From the NCBI RefSeq assembly GCF_019645835.1, contig NZ_CP080998.1, positions 4,092,001-4,156,000 of the forward strand: a DNA stretch of 64,000 bases, given 5' to 3'. The notes beneath the pieces were generated by a model that saw nothing but the letters and a program-made list of their open reading frames with translations, had not been told where the DNA came from and did not search any database. Both the position numbers and the translations under genes were made by a program. Shown in pieces: positions 33,185-42,062 of this stretch (positions are counted from its first letter, which is position 1; every line of letters starts with the position of its first letter). Source of the DNA: Mycolicibacterium holsaticum DSM 44478 = JCM 12374 (GTDB taxonomy: Bacteria > Actinomycetota > Actinomycetes > Mycobacteriales > Mycobacteriaceae).

Positions 33185-35155
33185 ATGCCTGCCACCGTGC
33201 CGTCATATCGATGCGCGCAACCCCGCCGCCTGCGCCTCATCCGCCTCGGAGTGGTCTGCGCGACCCTGATGACGGTCGTCGCGACGGTCGGCACGGCGCC
33301 GGCGCACGCCGCCGAAGCCTGGCAGCGCAAGCGGCCGCCGTTGTCCACGCCGTGGACGCACCTGGTCGGGCCGAACAACGCGCTGCCCGAATACCCACGC
33401 CCCCAGCTGGTTCGGCAGCGGTGGCACAACCTCAACGGGCTGTGGGGGTACACCGGCCGCTCCGGCGCGGACACCCTGACCGCCCCGCCGGCCGCCGACG
33501 AGTACGACGAGAAGATCCTGGTGCCCTACCCCACCGAGTCAGCGCTCTCGGGCATCGAACGCCACGACGACCAGATGTGGTACCGCAAGACGTTCGAGGT
33601 GCCCGGCACCTGGCGCGGCCAGCGGGTGCTGCTGCACTTCGGCGCCGTCGACCAGATCGCCACCGTCTGGGTCAACGGCCAGCAGGTCGCCCACCACGAG
33701 GGCGGATACACCGCGTTCAGCGCGGACATCACCGGCGCGCTGCGATGGTCGGGCAGCCAGGAGTTGACCGTACGCGTCGAGGACCGCAACGAGGCCAATC
33801 CATTTCCGGTGGGCAAGCAGCGCAACCGGCCCGGCGGGCTGTTCTACACCGGCGCCTCGGGCATCTGGCAGACGGTGTGGATGGAGCCGGTGCGCGCCGC
33901 GCACATCGAAAAGCTCGACATCACCTCCGACCTCACCGGTTTCACCATCACGCCGCGGGTTTCGGCCGACACCGACGGAATCGCCGAAGTCGTCGTCCAC
34001 CAGCCCGACGGTAAGGAGGTGGCACGCGTATCCGGCGATGCCGGCAAGAGCCTGCGGGTGCCGGTGCCCGAGCCGCGGCTCTGGAGCCCGCAAGACCCGT
34101 ATCTGTACGACCTGAGGGTGCGTCTGGTCACCTCGTCGGGCAAGGTGGCCGACGACGTCGGCAGCTATGCCGGGTTGCGCACCGTCGGCGTCGTACCCGA
34201 CGCCAGGGGCCGGCCGCGGATCGCGTTGAACGACAAGATCACGTTCCTCCACGGACCGCTCGACCAGGGGTATTGGCCCGACGGGATCTACACCGCGCCC
34301 ACCGACGATGCGTTGAAGTTCGACCTGGAACGCACCAAGGCGCTGGGCCTGAACTTCGTGCGCAAGCACGCCAAGGTGGAGCCGGCGCGGTGGTACTACT
34401 GGGCCGACAAGCTCGGCCTGATGGTGTGGCAGGACATGCCGTCGCTGGACGTCTCGCTCGATCCCCCGACGGGCCCGGCCCCCGAGCCCAGCCCGCAGGC
34501 CAAGGCGCATTTCGAAGCCGAGCTACACGAGATGGTCGACCAGCTGGGCAGCGTCACCTCGATCATCGGCTGGGTGCCGTTCAACGAGGGGTGGGGCGAG
34601 TTCGACACCGCCAGGATCGCCGACCAGGTGAAGGCCCAGGACCCGACCCGGATGGTGAACGCCAACAGCGGCGTGAACTGCTGTAAGTCCCGGCCCGACA
34701 CCCGCGCCGGCGACGTCTACGACGACCACACCTACGTGGGGCCCGGCCGGCCCGTGCTGCACGACGGGCCCGAGCCGCGCGCCAAAAACCGAGGCGGTCC
34801 CGCGCCGCCGCCCGAGCATCGGGTCGTGGTGAACGGTGAGTACGGCGGGCTCGGGCTGGTGCTCGCCAGGAACCGCTGGCCGGGGCGACCGGAGGCCTAC
34901 GAGATGACCGACAGCCAGGCGCGGCTGACCGAGCGCTACGTCGAGGTGAGCCGCGACCTCGAAGACGTCGTCCGGCAGGGCGGGCTCTCCGGTGCGATCT
35001 ACACCCAGACCACCGACGTGGAAAACGAGGTCAACGGCTACCTCAGCTACGACCGGTGGCTGGTCAAGATGGTGCTGAGGACCGTCGCGGACCGCAACCG
35101 CGCCGTCATCGCCGCCGGCTCGAACCCGGGCGATCCGGCCGACGTGGCCCGCTGA
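33185..35155 (+). CDS. secreted glycoside hydrolase family 2 protein
   Basis: A 656-residue protein. A signal peptide (LRLIRLGVVCATLMTVVATV, cleavage after PAHA) is followed by the GH2 sugar-binding domain (MWYRKTFEVPGTWRGQRV, ATVWVNGQQVAHHEGGYTAF), an immunoglobulin-like domain, and a TIM barrel. The acid/base glutamate is in IIGWVPFNEGWGEFD and the nucleophile glutamate probably in VVVNGEYGGLG. GH2 enzymes include beta-galactosidases, beta-mannosidases and beta-glucuronidases; the specificity here is unclear. The ATG follows GGGGAAG. It is not part of the M. tuberculosis gene order and may act on plant or cell wall glycans. Confidence 0.88.
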   Translation: MPATVPSYRCAQPRRLRLIRLGVVCATLMTVVATVGTAPAHAAEAWQRKRPPLSTPWTHLVGPNNALPEYPRPQLVRQRWHNLNGLWGYTGRSGADTLTAPPAADEYDEKILVPYPTESALSGIERHDDQMWYRKTFEVPGTWRGQRVLLHFGAVDQIATVWVNGQQVAHHEGGYTAFSADITGALRWSGSQELTVRVEDRNEANPFPVGKQRNRPGGLFYTGASGIWQTVWMEPVRAAHIEKLDITSDLTGFTITPRVSADTDGIAEVVVHQPDGKEVARVSGDAGKSLRVPVPEPRLWSPQDPYLYDLRVRLVTSSGKVADDVGSYAGLRTVGVVPDARGRPRIALNDKITFLHGPLDQGYWPDGIYTAPTDDALKFDLERTKALGLNFVRKHAKVEPARWYYWADKLGLMVWQDMPSLDVSLDPPTGPAPEPSPQAKAHFEAELHEMVDQLGSVTSIIGWVPFNEGWGEFDTARIADQVKAQDPTRMVNANSGVNCCKSRPDTRAGDVYDDHTYVGPGRPVLHDGPEPRAKNRGGPAPPPEHRVVVNGEYGGLGLVLARNRWPGRPEAYEMTDSQARLTERYVEVSRDLEDVVRQGGLSGAIYTQTTDVENEVNGYLSYDRWLVKMVLRTVADRNRAVIAAGSNPGDPADVAR

Positions 35156-35161
35156 CGGAGA

Positions 35162-36019
35162 TCACAGCGCGCGGCCGCTGACGAATTCGCGCCGCCGACC
35201 GGTGCGCGGATCGGGGAACTCCAGCCGGTGCGCGAGCAGCCGCAGCGGGTCGGCGAAGTCGTCGGGCGCCACGTCGACGATGTCGGGGTACAGCGGGTCC
35301 CCGAGGATCGGCACGCCCAGCGCGGCCATGTGCACCCGCAGCTGGTGGGTGCGCCCGGTCGACGGCGTCAGCCGGTACAGCCCGTCGCCGCAATGTTCGA
35401 CGAGCGTGACCGCGTTCGGCTCGCCGGGTTCCTCGACCGCCTGTAGTTGGCCGCGGCGCTTGACGATGCGGCTGCGCACCACGGTCGGCAACGCGAGCCC
35501 CTGGTCGACGCCGGCGCGCGCCAGGTACGTCTTGCGCACCGCGCCGTCGGCGAACAGCCTCTGGTAGGCGCCGCGCACCTCGCGTCGTGTGGTGAATACC
35601 AGCACCCCGGCGGTCAGCCGGTCCAGCCGGTGCGCCGGGGCCAGCTCGGGCAGGTCGAGTTCACGGCGCAGCCGCACCAGCGCGGTCTGCGCGACGTGGC
35701 GCCCGCGCGGCATCGTGGCCAGAAAGTGCGGTTTGTCGACCACCACGAGGTCGTCGTCGCGGTGCAACACCGGCAGGTCGAACGGCACCGGCACCTCGTC
35801 GCGCAGTTCGCGGTACAGGTACACGTGCGCCCCGGCGGGGGCCACGGTGGTTTCGGTGACCACGGCGCCGTCGGCGGCGACCACCTCACCGGCGAGCACC
35901 TTGGCGCGCGCGCCGGCACCGAACCGCGACTCCAACTCGGCGAGCACCGGCCCGCCCCGCAGCCGCACCCGCGCGGGTCCGAGCCCGTCGCGCACCGGAA
36001 GCGGCGCGGCACGTCTCAA
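35162..36019 (-). CDS. RluA-family 23S rRNA/tRNA pseudouridine synthase
   Basis: A 285-residue enzyme. The catalytic aspartate is in PAHRLDRLTAGVLVF, the RluA signature. LVVVDKPHFLATMP and STGRTHQLRVHMAALGVPIL are conserved motifs. An N-terminal S4-like RNA-binding segment (LAELESRFGAGARAKVLAGE) precedes the core. The TTG start at 36019 is inferred from its overlap with the glpD2 stop. This corresponds in position to M. tuberculosis Rv3300c. In that genome phoY1 lies between this gene and glpD2; here it is absent. Confidence 0.88.
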   Translation of the reverse strand: MRRAAPLPVRDGLGPARVRLRGGPVLAELESRFGAGARAKVLAGEVVAADGAVVTETTVAPAGAHVYLYRELRDEVPVPFDLPVLHRDDDLVVVDKPHFLATMPRGRHVAQTALVRLRRELDLPELAPAHRLDRLTAGVLVFTTRREVRGAYQRLFADGAVRKTYLARAGVDQGLALPTVVRSRIVKRRGQLQAVEEPGEPNAVTLVEHCGDGLYRLTPSTGRTHQLRVHMAALGVPILGDPLYPDIVDVAPDDFADPLRLLAHRLEFPDPRTGRRREFVSGRAL

Positions 36020-37767
36020 CTCAGCGGTACGGGTTCGAGGATCTCGGCGCGCGCCTCTGGTGCGGCGGCCCGCAGCGCGTCGGCGGATTCGTCGTCGGGC
36101 TGCTGCTGTGAACGGACCTCGGCGTCCACGCGCGCGCAGTACGTGGCGACCTCGCGGTCGATATCCTCGGCGGTCCAACCCAGCACTGGGGCGACGACTT
36201 CGGCGACCTCGCGGGCGCAGTCCACCCCCCGGTGCGGATATTCGATGGAGATCCGCATCCGGCGCGCCAGGATGTCCTCCAGGTGCAGGGCGCCTTCGGC
36301 CGCCGCGGCGTAGTACGCCTCCACCTTGAGGTAGACCGGCGCCTCGGTGATCGGATCCAGAAGGTCGGAGCGGGCGGTGTCGTTCTCACTGGCCATCTGC
36401 AGCACCTCGGAGATCATCGAGCCGTACCGGTCCAGCAGGTGCCGCACCCGGTAGGGGTGCAGGTCGTAATGCGCGCCGACGCTTTCGGTCTGGTTGATCA
36501 GCGCGAAGTAGCCGTCGGCGCCCATCAGCGGCACCTTCTCGGTGATCGACGGTGCCACCCGGGCCGGGATGTACTCCGCGGCCGCGTCGATCGCGTCCTG
36601 ACCCATCACCCGGTAGGTGGTGTACTTGCCGCCCGCGATCGCCACCAACCCGGGTGCGGGCACCGCGACGGCGTGCTCGCGCGACAGCTTGGACGTCTCT
36701 TCGCTTTCCCCGGCCAGCAGCGGGCGCAGGCCCGCGTACACCCCGTCGATGTCGTCGTGGGTCAACGGCGTCGCCAGCGCCCGGTTCACCTCGCCGAGGA
36801 TGTAGTCGATGTCGGCCTTGGTGGCGGCGGGGTGGGCCAGGTCCAGGTTCCAGTCGGTGTCGGTGGTTCCGATGATCCAGTGGGTGCCCCACGGGATGAC
36901 GAACAGCACCGACTTCTCGGTGCGCAGGATGATGGCCACCTCGCTGACGATCCGGTCGCGTGGGACCACCACGTGCACGCCCTTGGACGCCCGGACCCGA
37001 AACCGGCCGCGCTGCTTGGAGAGCGCCTGAATCTCGTCGGTCCACACCCCGGTGGCGTTGACGACCACGTGCCCGTGCACATCGGTGACCGCGCCGTCCT
37101 CCGAATCGCGGACCTGCACGCCGATGACCCGGTCGCCCTCCCGCAGCAGCGCCACCACCTGCGTGGACGACCGCACCACGGCGCCGTAGTGGGCGGCCGT
37201 GCGCGCCACGGTCAGCGTGTGGCGGGCGTCGTCGACGACAGTGTCGTAATAGCGGATCCCGCCGATCAACGACGACCGCTTGAGCCCCGGCGACAACCGC
37301 AGCGCCCCGGCGCGGGTCAGATGCTTTTGGGCGGGCACCGATTTCGCGCCGCCGAGTTGGTCGTAGAGGAAGATGCCCGCCGCGACGTAGGGCCGTTCCC
37401 ACCACCGCTTGGTCAGCGGGAACAGGAACGGCAGCGGTTTGACCAGATGGGGGGCCAGCGTCGTCAGCGACAACTCCCGCTCGTGCAGTGCCTCCCGGAC
37501 CAGCCCGAACTCGAGTTGCTCCAGGTAGCGCAGCCCGCCGTGGAACATCTTCGACGACCGGCTCGAGGTACCCGACGCGAAATCGCGCGCCTCGACAAGG
37601 GCGACCTTGAGCCCGCGCGTCGCCGCGTCCAGCGCCGCGCCCGCGCCGACGACTCCCCCGCCGATCACCACGACGTCGAACTGCTCGCTACCGAGCCGCT
37701 CCCATGCCGCCGCCCGCTGCTCGGGTCCCAGAAGCGTCTGCCCGTTGGCCGGGATCGGGTCACTCAC
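36016..37767 (-). CDS. glpD2: aerobic glycerol-3-phosphate dehydrogenase
   Basis: A 583-residue flavoprotein that oxidises glycerol-3-phosphate to dihydroxyacetone phosphate and passes electrons to the quinone pool. FAD binding is in DVVVIGGGVVGAGAALDAAT. SGTSSRSSKMFHGGLRYLEQ and IPWGTHWIIGTTDTDW are conserved, and the C-terminal tail APEARAEILEPVPLS matches M. tuberculosis GlpD2. The GTG at 37767 (SDPIPANG) is preferred to an ATG eight codons earlier because of similarity to that protein. It lies 20 bases after lpdA in the same direction. Confidence 0.95.
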   Translation of the reverse strand: MSDPIPANGQTLLGPEQRAAAWERLGSEQFDVVVIGGGVVGAGAALDAATRGLKVALVEARDFASGTSSRSSKMFHGGLRYLEQLEFGLVREALHERELSLTTLAPHLVKPLPFLFPLTKRWWERPYVAAGIFLYDQLGGAKSVPAQKHLTRAGALRLSPGLKRSSLIGGIRYYDTVVDDARHTLTVARTAAHYGAVVRSSTQVVALLREGDRVIGVQVRDSEDGAVTDVHGHVVVNATGVWTDEIQALSKQRGRFRVRASKGVHVVVPRDRIVSEVAIILRTEKSVLFVIPWGTHWIIGTTDTDWNLDLAHPAATKADIDYILGEVNRALATPLTHDDIDGVYAGLRPLLAGESEETSKLSREHAVAVPAPGLVAIAGGKYTTYRVMGQDAIDAAAEYIPARVAPSITEKVPLMGADGYFALINQTESVGAHYDLHPYRVRHLLDRYGSMISEVLQMASENDTARSDLLDPITEAPVYLKVEAYYAAAAEGALHLEDILARRMRISIEYPHRGVDCAREVAEVVAPVLGWTAEDIDREVATYCARVDAEVRSQQQPDDESADALRAAAPEARAEILEPVPLS

Positions 37768-37787
37768 CGTTCCCAGGTTACGTGTGG

Positions 37788-39233
37788 TCAATCCAGATCG
37801 TCGTGTGCCATCAGCTGTCGGCCGGCCTCGGTGACCGATCCCGAAAGCGAGGGATACACCGAGAAGGTCTGGGCTAGATCCTCCACGTCGTTGCCGTTCT
37901 GCACGGCCAGCGCGATCGGCAGGATCAGCTCGGAGGCGATCGGGGCGACCACGACGCCACCGATCACCACCCCGGTGGCCGGCCGGCAGAAGATCTTGAC
38001 GAAGCCGCGGCGCAGCCCGCTCATCTTGGCGCGGGCGTTGGTGTTCAACGGCAGCATGATCGTGCGGGCGGGCACCGAACCGTCGTCGATCCGCGACTGC
38101 GGCACGCCGACCGCCGCGATCTCCGGGCGGGTGAACACCGCGGCGGCCACGGTGCGCAGCCGGATCGGTTCGAGCCCCTCACCCAGCGCGTGGTACATGG
38201 CGATGCGGCCCTGCATGGCCGCCACCGAGGCCAGCAGCATCAGCCCCGTGCAGTCGCCTGCGGCGTAGATGCCGGCCACGGTGGTGCGCGACACCCGGTC
38301 GACCTTGAGGTAGTCGCCGGGGGCGAGTTCGACGCCGACGCGCTCCAGCCCCAGCCCGCTGGTGTTGGGTACCGAGCCGACGGTCATCAGCGCGTGGCTG
38401 CCTTCGACGGTGCGCCCGTCGGTCATCGTCACGCGCACCCCGCCGGAGCCGCCCGGCCGGCGACCTCCAGCTCCGTCGGTTCGGGTGACTGACTCGGCGC
38501 GGGCGTTCTTGACCAGGGTCACGCCGCGCGAGGCCAGGACGTCCTCCAGCACCGCGGCCGCGTCGGAGTCCTCGTGCGGCAGGATCTGGTCGCGGCTGGC
38601 CACCACGGTCACCTTCACGCCGAGTTCGGTGTAGGCGTTGACGAACTCGGCGCCGGTCACGCCGGATCCGACGACGACCAGGTGTTCGGGCAGTTTGTCG
38701 AGGTCGTAGAGCTGGCGCCAGTTCAGGATGCGCTCACCGTCGGGCACCGCGCCGGGCAGCACGCGCGGGCTGGCGCCGGTGGCGATCAGCACGACGTCGG
38801 CGGTGATGGTGCGCACGGTGCCGTCGTGGCCGGTGACCTTGACGGTGTGGGTGGCCATGCCGGGGACGTCGTCGACCAGCTCACCGCGGCCCGCAATGAG
38901 CGTGACGCCCTCGCTGCGCAGCCGTTCGGCGATGTCGGCGGACTGCGCGGCGGCCAGCGTCTTGACCCGCTTGTTGAGCTGCGGCAACGAGATCTTGGCG
39001 TCGTCGAACTCGAAGTCGTATCCCAGGTCGGGGGCGCGGCGCAGTTCGGTTCGCACACCGGTTGAGGCGATGAACGTCTTGGACGGCACGCAGTCCCACA
39101 GCACGCAGGCGCCGCCGATGCCGTCGCAGTCCACCACGGTGACCTCGACGACTGCCGGGCCGCGCGCCGCCGCGACCAACGCCGCTTCATAGCCGGCGGG
39201 GCCGCCGCCGATGATCACGATGCGGGTTGCCAC
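37788..39233 (-). CDS. lpdA: LpdA-type NAD(P)H:quinone oxidoreductase / disulfide reductase family flavoprotein
   Basis: A 481-residue pyridine-nucleotide disulfide oxidoreductase. The N-terminal FAD motif is IVIIGGGPAGYEAALVAA and the NAD(P)H motif is HLVVVGSGVTGAEFVNAY. It carries ACVLWDCVPSK with cysteines 43 and 48 in the canonical C-x4-C spacing. In M. tuberculosis Rv3303c I recall the first of these replaced by alanine. The C-terminal His-Glu pair of true disulfide reductases is replaced by YPSLSGS, so lipoamide reduction is unlikely. The gly-rich GAGGRRPGGSGG near residue 255 is an insertion. It sits with glpD2, another quinone-linked enzyme. Confidence 0.9.
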   Translation of the reverse strand: MATRIVIIGGGPAGYEAALVAAARGPAVVEVTVVDCDGIGGACVLWDCVPSKTFIASTGVRTELRRAPDLGYDFEFDDAKISLPQLNKRVKTLAAAQSADIAERLRSEGVTLIAGRGELVDDVPGMATHTVKVTGHDGTVRTITADVVLIATGASPRVLPGAVPDGERILNWRQLYDLDKLPEHLVVVGSGVTGAEFVNAYTELGVKVTVVASRDQILPHEDSDAAAVLEDVLASRGVTLVKNARAESVTRTDGAGGRRPGGSGGVRVTMTDGRTVEGSHALMTVGSVPNTSGLGLERVGVELAPGDYLKVDRVSRTTVAGIYAAGDCTGLMLLASVAAMQGRIAMYHALGEGLEPIRLRTVAAAVFTRPEIAAVGVPQSRIDDGSVPARTIMLPLNTNARAKMSGLRRGFVKIFCRPATGVVIGGVVVAPIASELILPIALAVQNGNDVEDLAQTFSVYPSLSGSVTEAGRQLMAHDDLD

Positions 39234-39298
39234 GCCCCCAACCTAACGAAGCGGGACGTTGATCGCCCTGTCGACGCACGACCGCTTACTCTTTGTCC

Positions 39299-39772
39299 GT
39301 GCCGCTCTATGCCGCTTACGGATCCAACATGCATCCGGAGCAGATGTTGCAGCGTGCGCCCCATTCGCCGATGGCCGGTACGGGGTGGCTGCATGGATGG
39401 CGGCTGACGTTCGCCGGTGCGGACATCGGCTGGGAGGGTGCGCTGGCGACCCTGGTCGAAGATCCGCTGTCGAAGGTGTTCGTCGTGCTTTACGACATGA
39501 CCAGGGACGACGAGGCCAACCTGGACCGCTGGGAGGGTTCGGAGCTGGGCTTTCACAAGAAGATCCGATGTCGGGTGCACCGGTTGTCCTCGGACACCAC
39601 CACCGACCCGGTGCTGGCCTGGCTGTACGTCGTCGACGCCTGGGAGGGCGGTCTGCCGTCGGCGCGCTATCTCGGGGTCATGGCCGATGCAGCCGAAATC
39701 GCGGGAGCCCCGCCCGAGTACGTGCACGATCTGCGGACTAGGCCGGCACTGAACATCGGTCCGGGGTCCTAG
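39299..39772 (+). CDS. gamma-glutamylcyclotransferase-like (AIG2-like) protein, Rv3304 type
   Basis: A 157-residue protein from a GTG start (PLYAAYGSNMHPEQMLQ). The YGSN loop and downstream FVVLYDMTRDDEANLDRWEG are hallmarks of the gamma-glutamylcyclotransferase fold, with the acidic catalytic residue expected in the latter. VLAWLYVVDAWEGGLPSARY is closely conserved with M. tuberculosis Rv3304. It is divergent from lpdA by 65 bases. The substrate is unknown; a gamma-glutamyl amine or peptide is possible. Confidence 0.85.
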   Translation: MPLYAAYGSNMHPEQMLQRAPHSPMAGTGWLHGWRLTFAGADIGWEGALATLVEDPLSKVFVVLYDMTRDDEANLDRWEGSELGFHKKIRCRVHRLSSDTTTDPVLAWLYVVDAWEGGLPSARYLGVMADAAEIAGAPPEYVHDLRTRPALNIGPGS

Positions 39773-39779
39773 GCTTCCA

Positions 39780-39848
39780 TTCCCGCGAGCGACCGTGTCT
39801 GCACGCCCACTCGCGGCGTGTCGCCGCGCATTTGGGGTCACTCACGCC
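39780..39848. repeat. palindromic repeat unit, left arm flanking the AbiEi-like gene
   Basis: A 69-base unit that starts CGCGAGCGACCGTGTCTGCAC and ends GGTCACTCACGCC, so it is itself a rough palindrome. It is repeated in inverted orientation at 40816-40884 with about three mismatches over the first 25 bases. It overlaps the 3' end of the enclosed gene by a few bases. Confidence 0.75.
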
Positions 39849-40729
39849 GCGCGAGCGCGTCGAAGTTGTGTGTCGATCCGAGCGACGAATTCCCGCGACC
39901 GGTACCGCACGTCGTCGAACACGATCGCGATGACCACCCACCGGACGTCCATCAACGCCATCGTCCGACGACGGTCCCGCCGCATCGCTTCGGGTCCGCT
40001 GTGCCATGCGAGACCGTCATACTCCACCGCCACCCGCAGCTCAGGCCACGCGAAGTCGAGGCGTCGCAACTCGCCGTTTCCGTCGATGACTTCGTACTGC
40101 AACTCTGGAATCGGCAGACCACCGTCGATCATCGCCAGGCGAGCCTCGCTCTCCATCGGTGACTCGGCACGCGGATCGGCCAGCGGAATCAAGTCGCGCA
40201 CCGCGGCGATTCCCCGTCGCCCGGCCTGCCCCGTCGCGGCACGCCACAGGTCGGCACGCTGACAGGTTCCGCTGCGTAGCGCGGCGTCCATGGTGGCCAG
40301 TGCTCGCGGACGTCGCAGCGAACACGCGACCTCCACCGCGGTCCACGCCGGGGCGGTTGCCCGTCGCCCCTGAGCAACGGCGAGCGGGGCGCCGTCGCGG
40401 CGGTGCACCACCAAGCCGTCGGCTGATCGCAGCCGGGATCCCGGCGGGCTGAGCACGTGCAGATCGGCCGGTTCTTCGACGTCGAAGCCATACAGCGCCG
40501 CCGCGGTGTTGAGGCAGACCGCGACTTCGGCACCGCAGGACAGATCCAGTCCACGCAACCGCAGGATGTCGTCGGGCTCGCCGAGACAGTAGATGCCATG
40601 CCAGATGCGTTCCAGCACACCCGTGTTCACCGCTCGGTCAAAGGCCCGCCTGGTGGTGTGGTTCAGGATCTGGCCGCTGTTGGCGACGCCCCCCTGCTCG
40701 TCGAATAGTCGTTTCAGCTCCGTGTTCAC
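39842..40729 (-). CDS. AbiEi-like / DUF559 endonuclease-fold protein
   Basis: A 295-residue protein. The N-terminus has an AbiEi-type winged helix (LFDEQGGVANSGQILNHTTR, IWHGIYCLGEP). The C-terminus resembles the DUF559/Vsr very-short-patch nuclease fold, with ESEARLAMIDGGLPIPELQY, then LRRLDFAWPELRVAVEYDGL, the D-x-E region of a PD-(D/E)xK site. Numerous mycobacterial paralogs are annotated as type IV antitoxin-domain proteins, but no AbiEii toxin partner is next to it. It is inserted between Rv3304- and amiA1-type genes and bracketed by inverted palindromic repeats, which suggests acquisition or mobility. Confidence 0.75.
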   Translation of the reverse strand: MNTELKRLFDEQGGVANSGQILNHTTRRAFDRAVNTGVLERIWHGIYCLGEPDDILRLRGLDLSCGAEVAVCLNTAAALYGFDVEEPADLHVLSPPGSRLRSADGLVVHRRDGAPLAVAQGRRATAPAWTAVEVACSLRRPRALATMDAALRSGTCQRADLWRAATGQAGRRGIAAVRDLIPLADPRAESPMESEARLAMIDGGLPIPELQYEVIDGNGELRRLDFAWPELRVAVEYDGLAWHSGPEAMRRDRRRTMALMDVRWVVIAIVFDDVRYRSREFVARIDTQLRRARAA

Positions 40730-40815
40730 GTTGGCGATTGTGGGCCGCCATGACCCGCCGCGACAGGGCCTCGCGCCTCATCTGTGGATGAATGGCCGGT
40801 TGTGGATACTCACCG

Positions 40816-40884
40816 GGCGCGAGCGACCCGAAAATGCACGCCATCCGCGGTGTGTCGGTGTGCAGACACGGTCGGTCGCGGAAA
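40816..40884. repeat. palindromic repeat unit, right arm flanking the AbiEi-like gene
   Basis: The inverted counterpart of 39780-39848. The reverse complement reads CGCGACCGACCGTGTCTGCAC at one end and GCATTTTCGGGTCGCTCGCG at the other, as in the left arm. The right arm ends six bases before the amiA1 stop codon. Confidence 0.75.
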
Positions 40885-40889
40885 AGAAA

Positions 40890-42062
40890 TCAGAACCGGG
40901 CCGCTTGGTCGACGATGTTGACCAGCACCCGCACGCCGACCGCCAGCGCGCGCTCGTCGATGTCGAACGTCGGCTGATGCAGATCCAGTTGCGGCCCGCG
41001 ACCCGACCACACGCCCAGCCGCGCCATCGCGCCGGGCACCTCCTCGAGGTACCACGAGAAGTCCTCGCCGCCGCCGGACTGGCGGGTATCGGCGAGCACG
41101 TCGGGCCCGATCTCCTCGATCGCGTGCATCAGGATGCGGGTGGAGATCTCCTCGTTGACGACCGGCGGCACCCCGCGCCGGTACTGCACGCTGTGCTCGA
41201 TGCCCAGCGGCGCCAACAGTGCTGAAACCGTTTCCCGCACAATCGCTTCCAGCGTCTCCCAGGTGTCGCGGCTGGCGGTTCGGATGGTGCCGGCCAACGT
41301 GCCGGTCTGCGGGATCGCGTTGGCCGCCACCCCGGCGTTGACCGCGCCCCACACCATGACGGTGCTGTTGCGCGGGTCGATGCGCCGCGACAGCACGCCG
41401 GGCACCCCGGTGATCAGCGTGCCGAGCCCGTAGACGAGGTCACCGGTCAGATGCGGGCGCGACGTGTGTCCGCCCGCCGAGTTCAGCGTCACCTCGAGCT
41501 GATCGGCCGCCGAGGTGATCGGGCCGGCGCGCACCGCCACCCGCCCGACCGCGAGCCGAGGGTCGCAGTGCAGCGCGAAGATCCGCGACACCCCGCTGAG
41601 CGCGCCCGCGGCGATCGCGTCGATCGCACCGCCTGGCATCAGTTCCTCGGCGGCCTGAAAGACCAGCCGCACCCCCACCGGTAGTTCGGGCACCGACGCC
41701 AACGCCAGCGCCGCTCCCAACAACATCGCGGTGTGCGCGTCGTGTCCGCAGGCGTGCGCGACGTTGGGCACCACCGACGCGAACGGTCTGCCGGTGCGGT
41801 CGGCCATCGGCAGCGCGTCCATGTCGGCGCGCAGCGCGATCCGCGGGCCGTGTTCGGGGCCGAAGTCACACGTCAGCCCCGTGCCGCCGGGCAGCACCTT
41901 GGGGTTGAGCCCGGCGTCGGCCAGCCGGGACGCGACGAACTGCGTGGTGCCGAACTCCTGACGCCCCAGCTCCGGATGGGCGTGAATGTGCCTGCGCCAG
42001 CCCACCAGCTCCTCGGAGTGCGCCGACAGCCAGCGCGCCGCGGCGTGCCGCAGGACGGTCAT
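40890..42062 (-). CDS. amiA1: M20D family amidohydrolase AmiA1
   Basis: A 390-residue zinc peptidase/amidohydrolase. HIHAHPELGRQEF and ALRADMDALPM hold early metal ligands; VAHACGHDAHTAMLLGAALA and VRLVFQAAEELMPGGA hold the main metal and catalytic glutamate region. The dimerisation insert lies in the middle. It probably hydrolyses N-acyl amino acids or a similar amide. The start overlaps the amiB1 stop by 4 bases; the pair matches Rv3305c-Rv3306c. Confidence 0.93.
   Translation of the reverse strand: MTVLRHAAARWLSAHSEELVGWRRHIHAHPELGRQEFGTTQFVASRLADAGLNPKVLPGGTGLTCDFGPEHGPRIALRADMDALPMADRTGRPFASVVPNVAHACGHDAHTAMLLGAALALASVPELPVGVRLVFQAAEELMPGGAIDAIAAGALSGVSRIFALHCDPRLAVGRVAVRAGPITSAADQLEVTLNSAGGHTSRPHLTGDLVYGLGTLITGVPGVLSRRIDPRNSTVMVWGAVNAGVAANAIPQTGTLAGTIRTASRDTWETLEAIVRETVSALLAPLGIEHSVQYRRGVPPVVNEEISTRILMHAIEEIGPDVLADTRQSGGGEDFSWYLEEVPGAMARLGVWSGRGPQLDLHQPTFDIDERALAVGVRVLVNIVDQAARF

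Noticed and set aside
36232..38268. A long plus-strand open frame (678 codons) across glpD2 and lpdA
   Set aside because: It is antisense to two well-conserved flavoproteins, has low-complexity Arg/His-rich translation and no family signature, as expected of GC-rich shadow frames.
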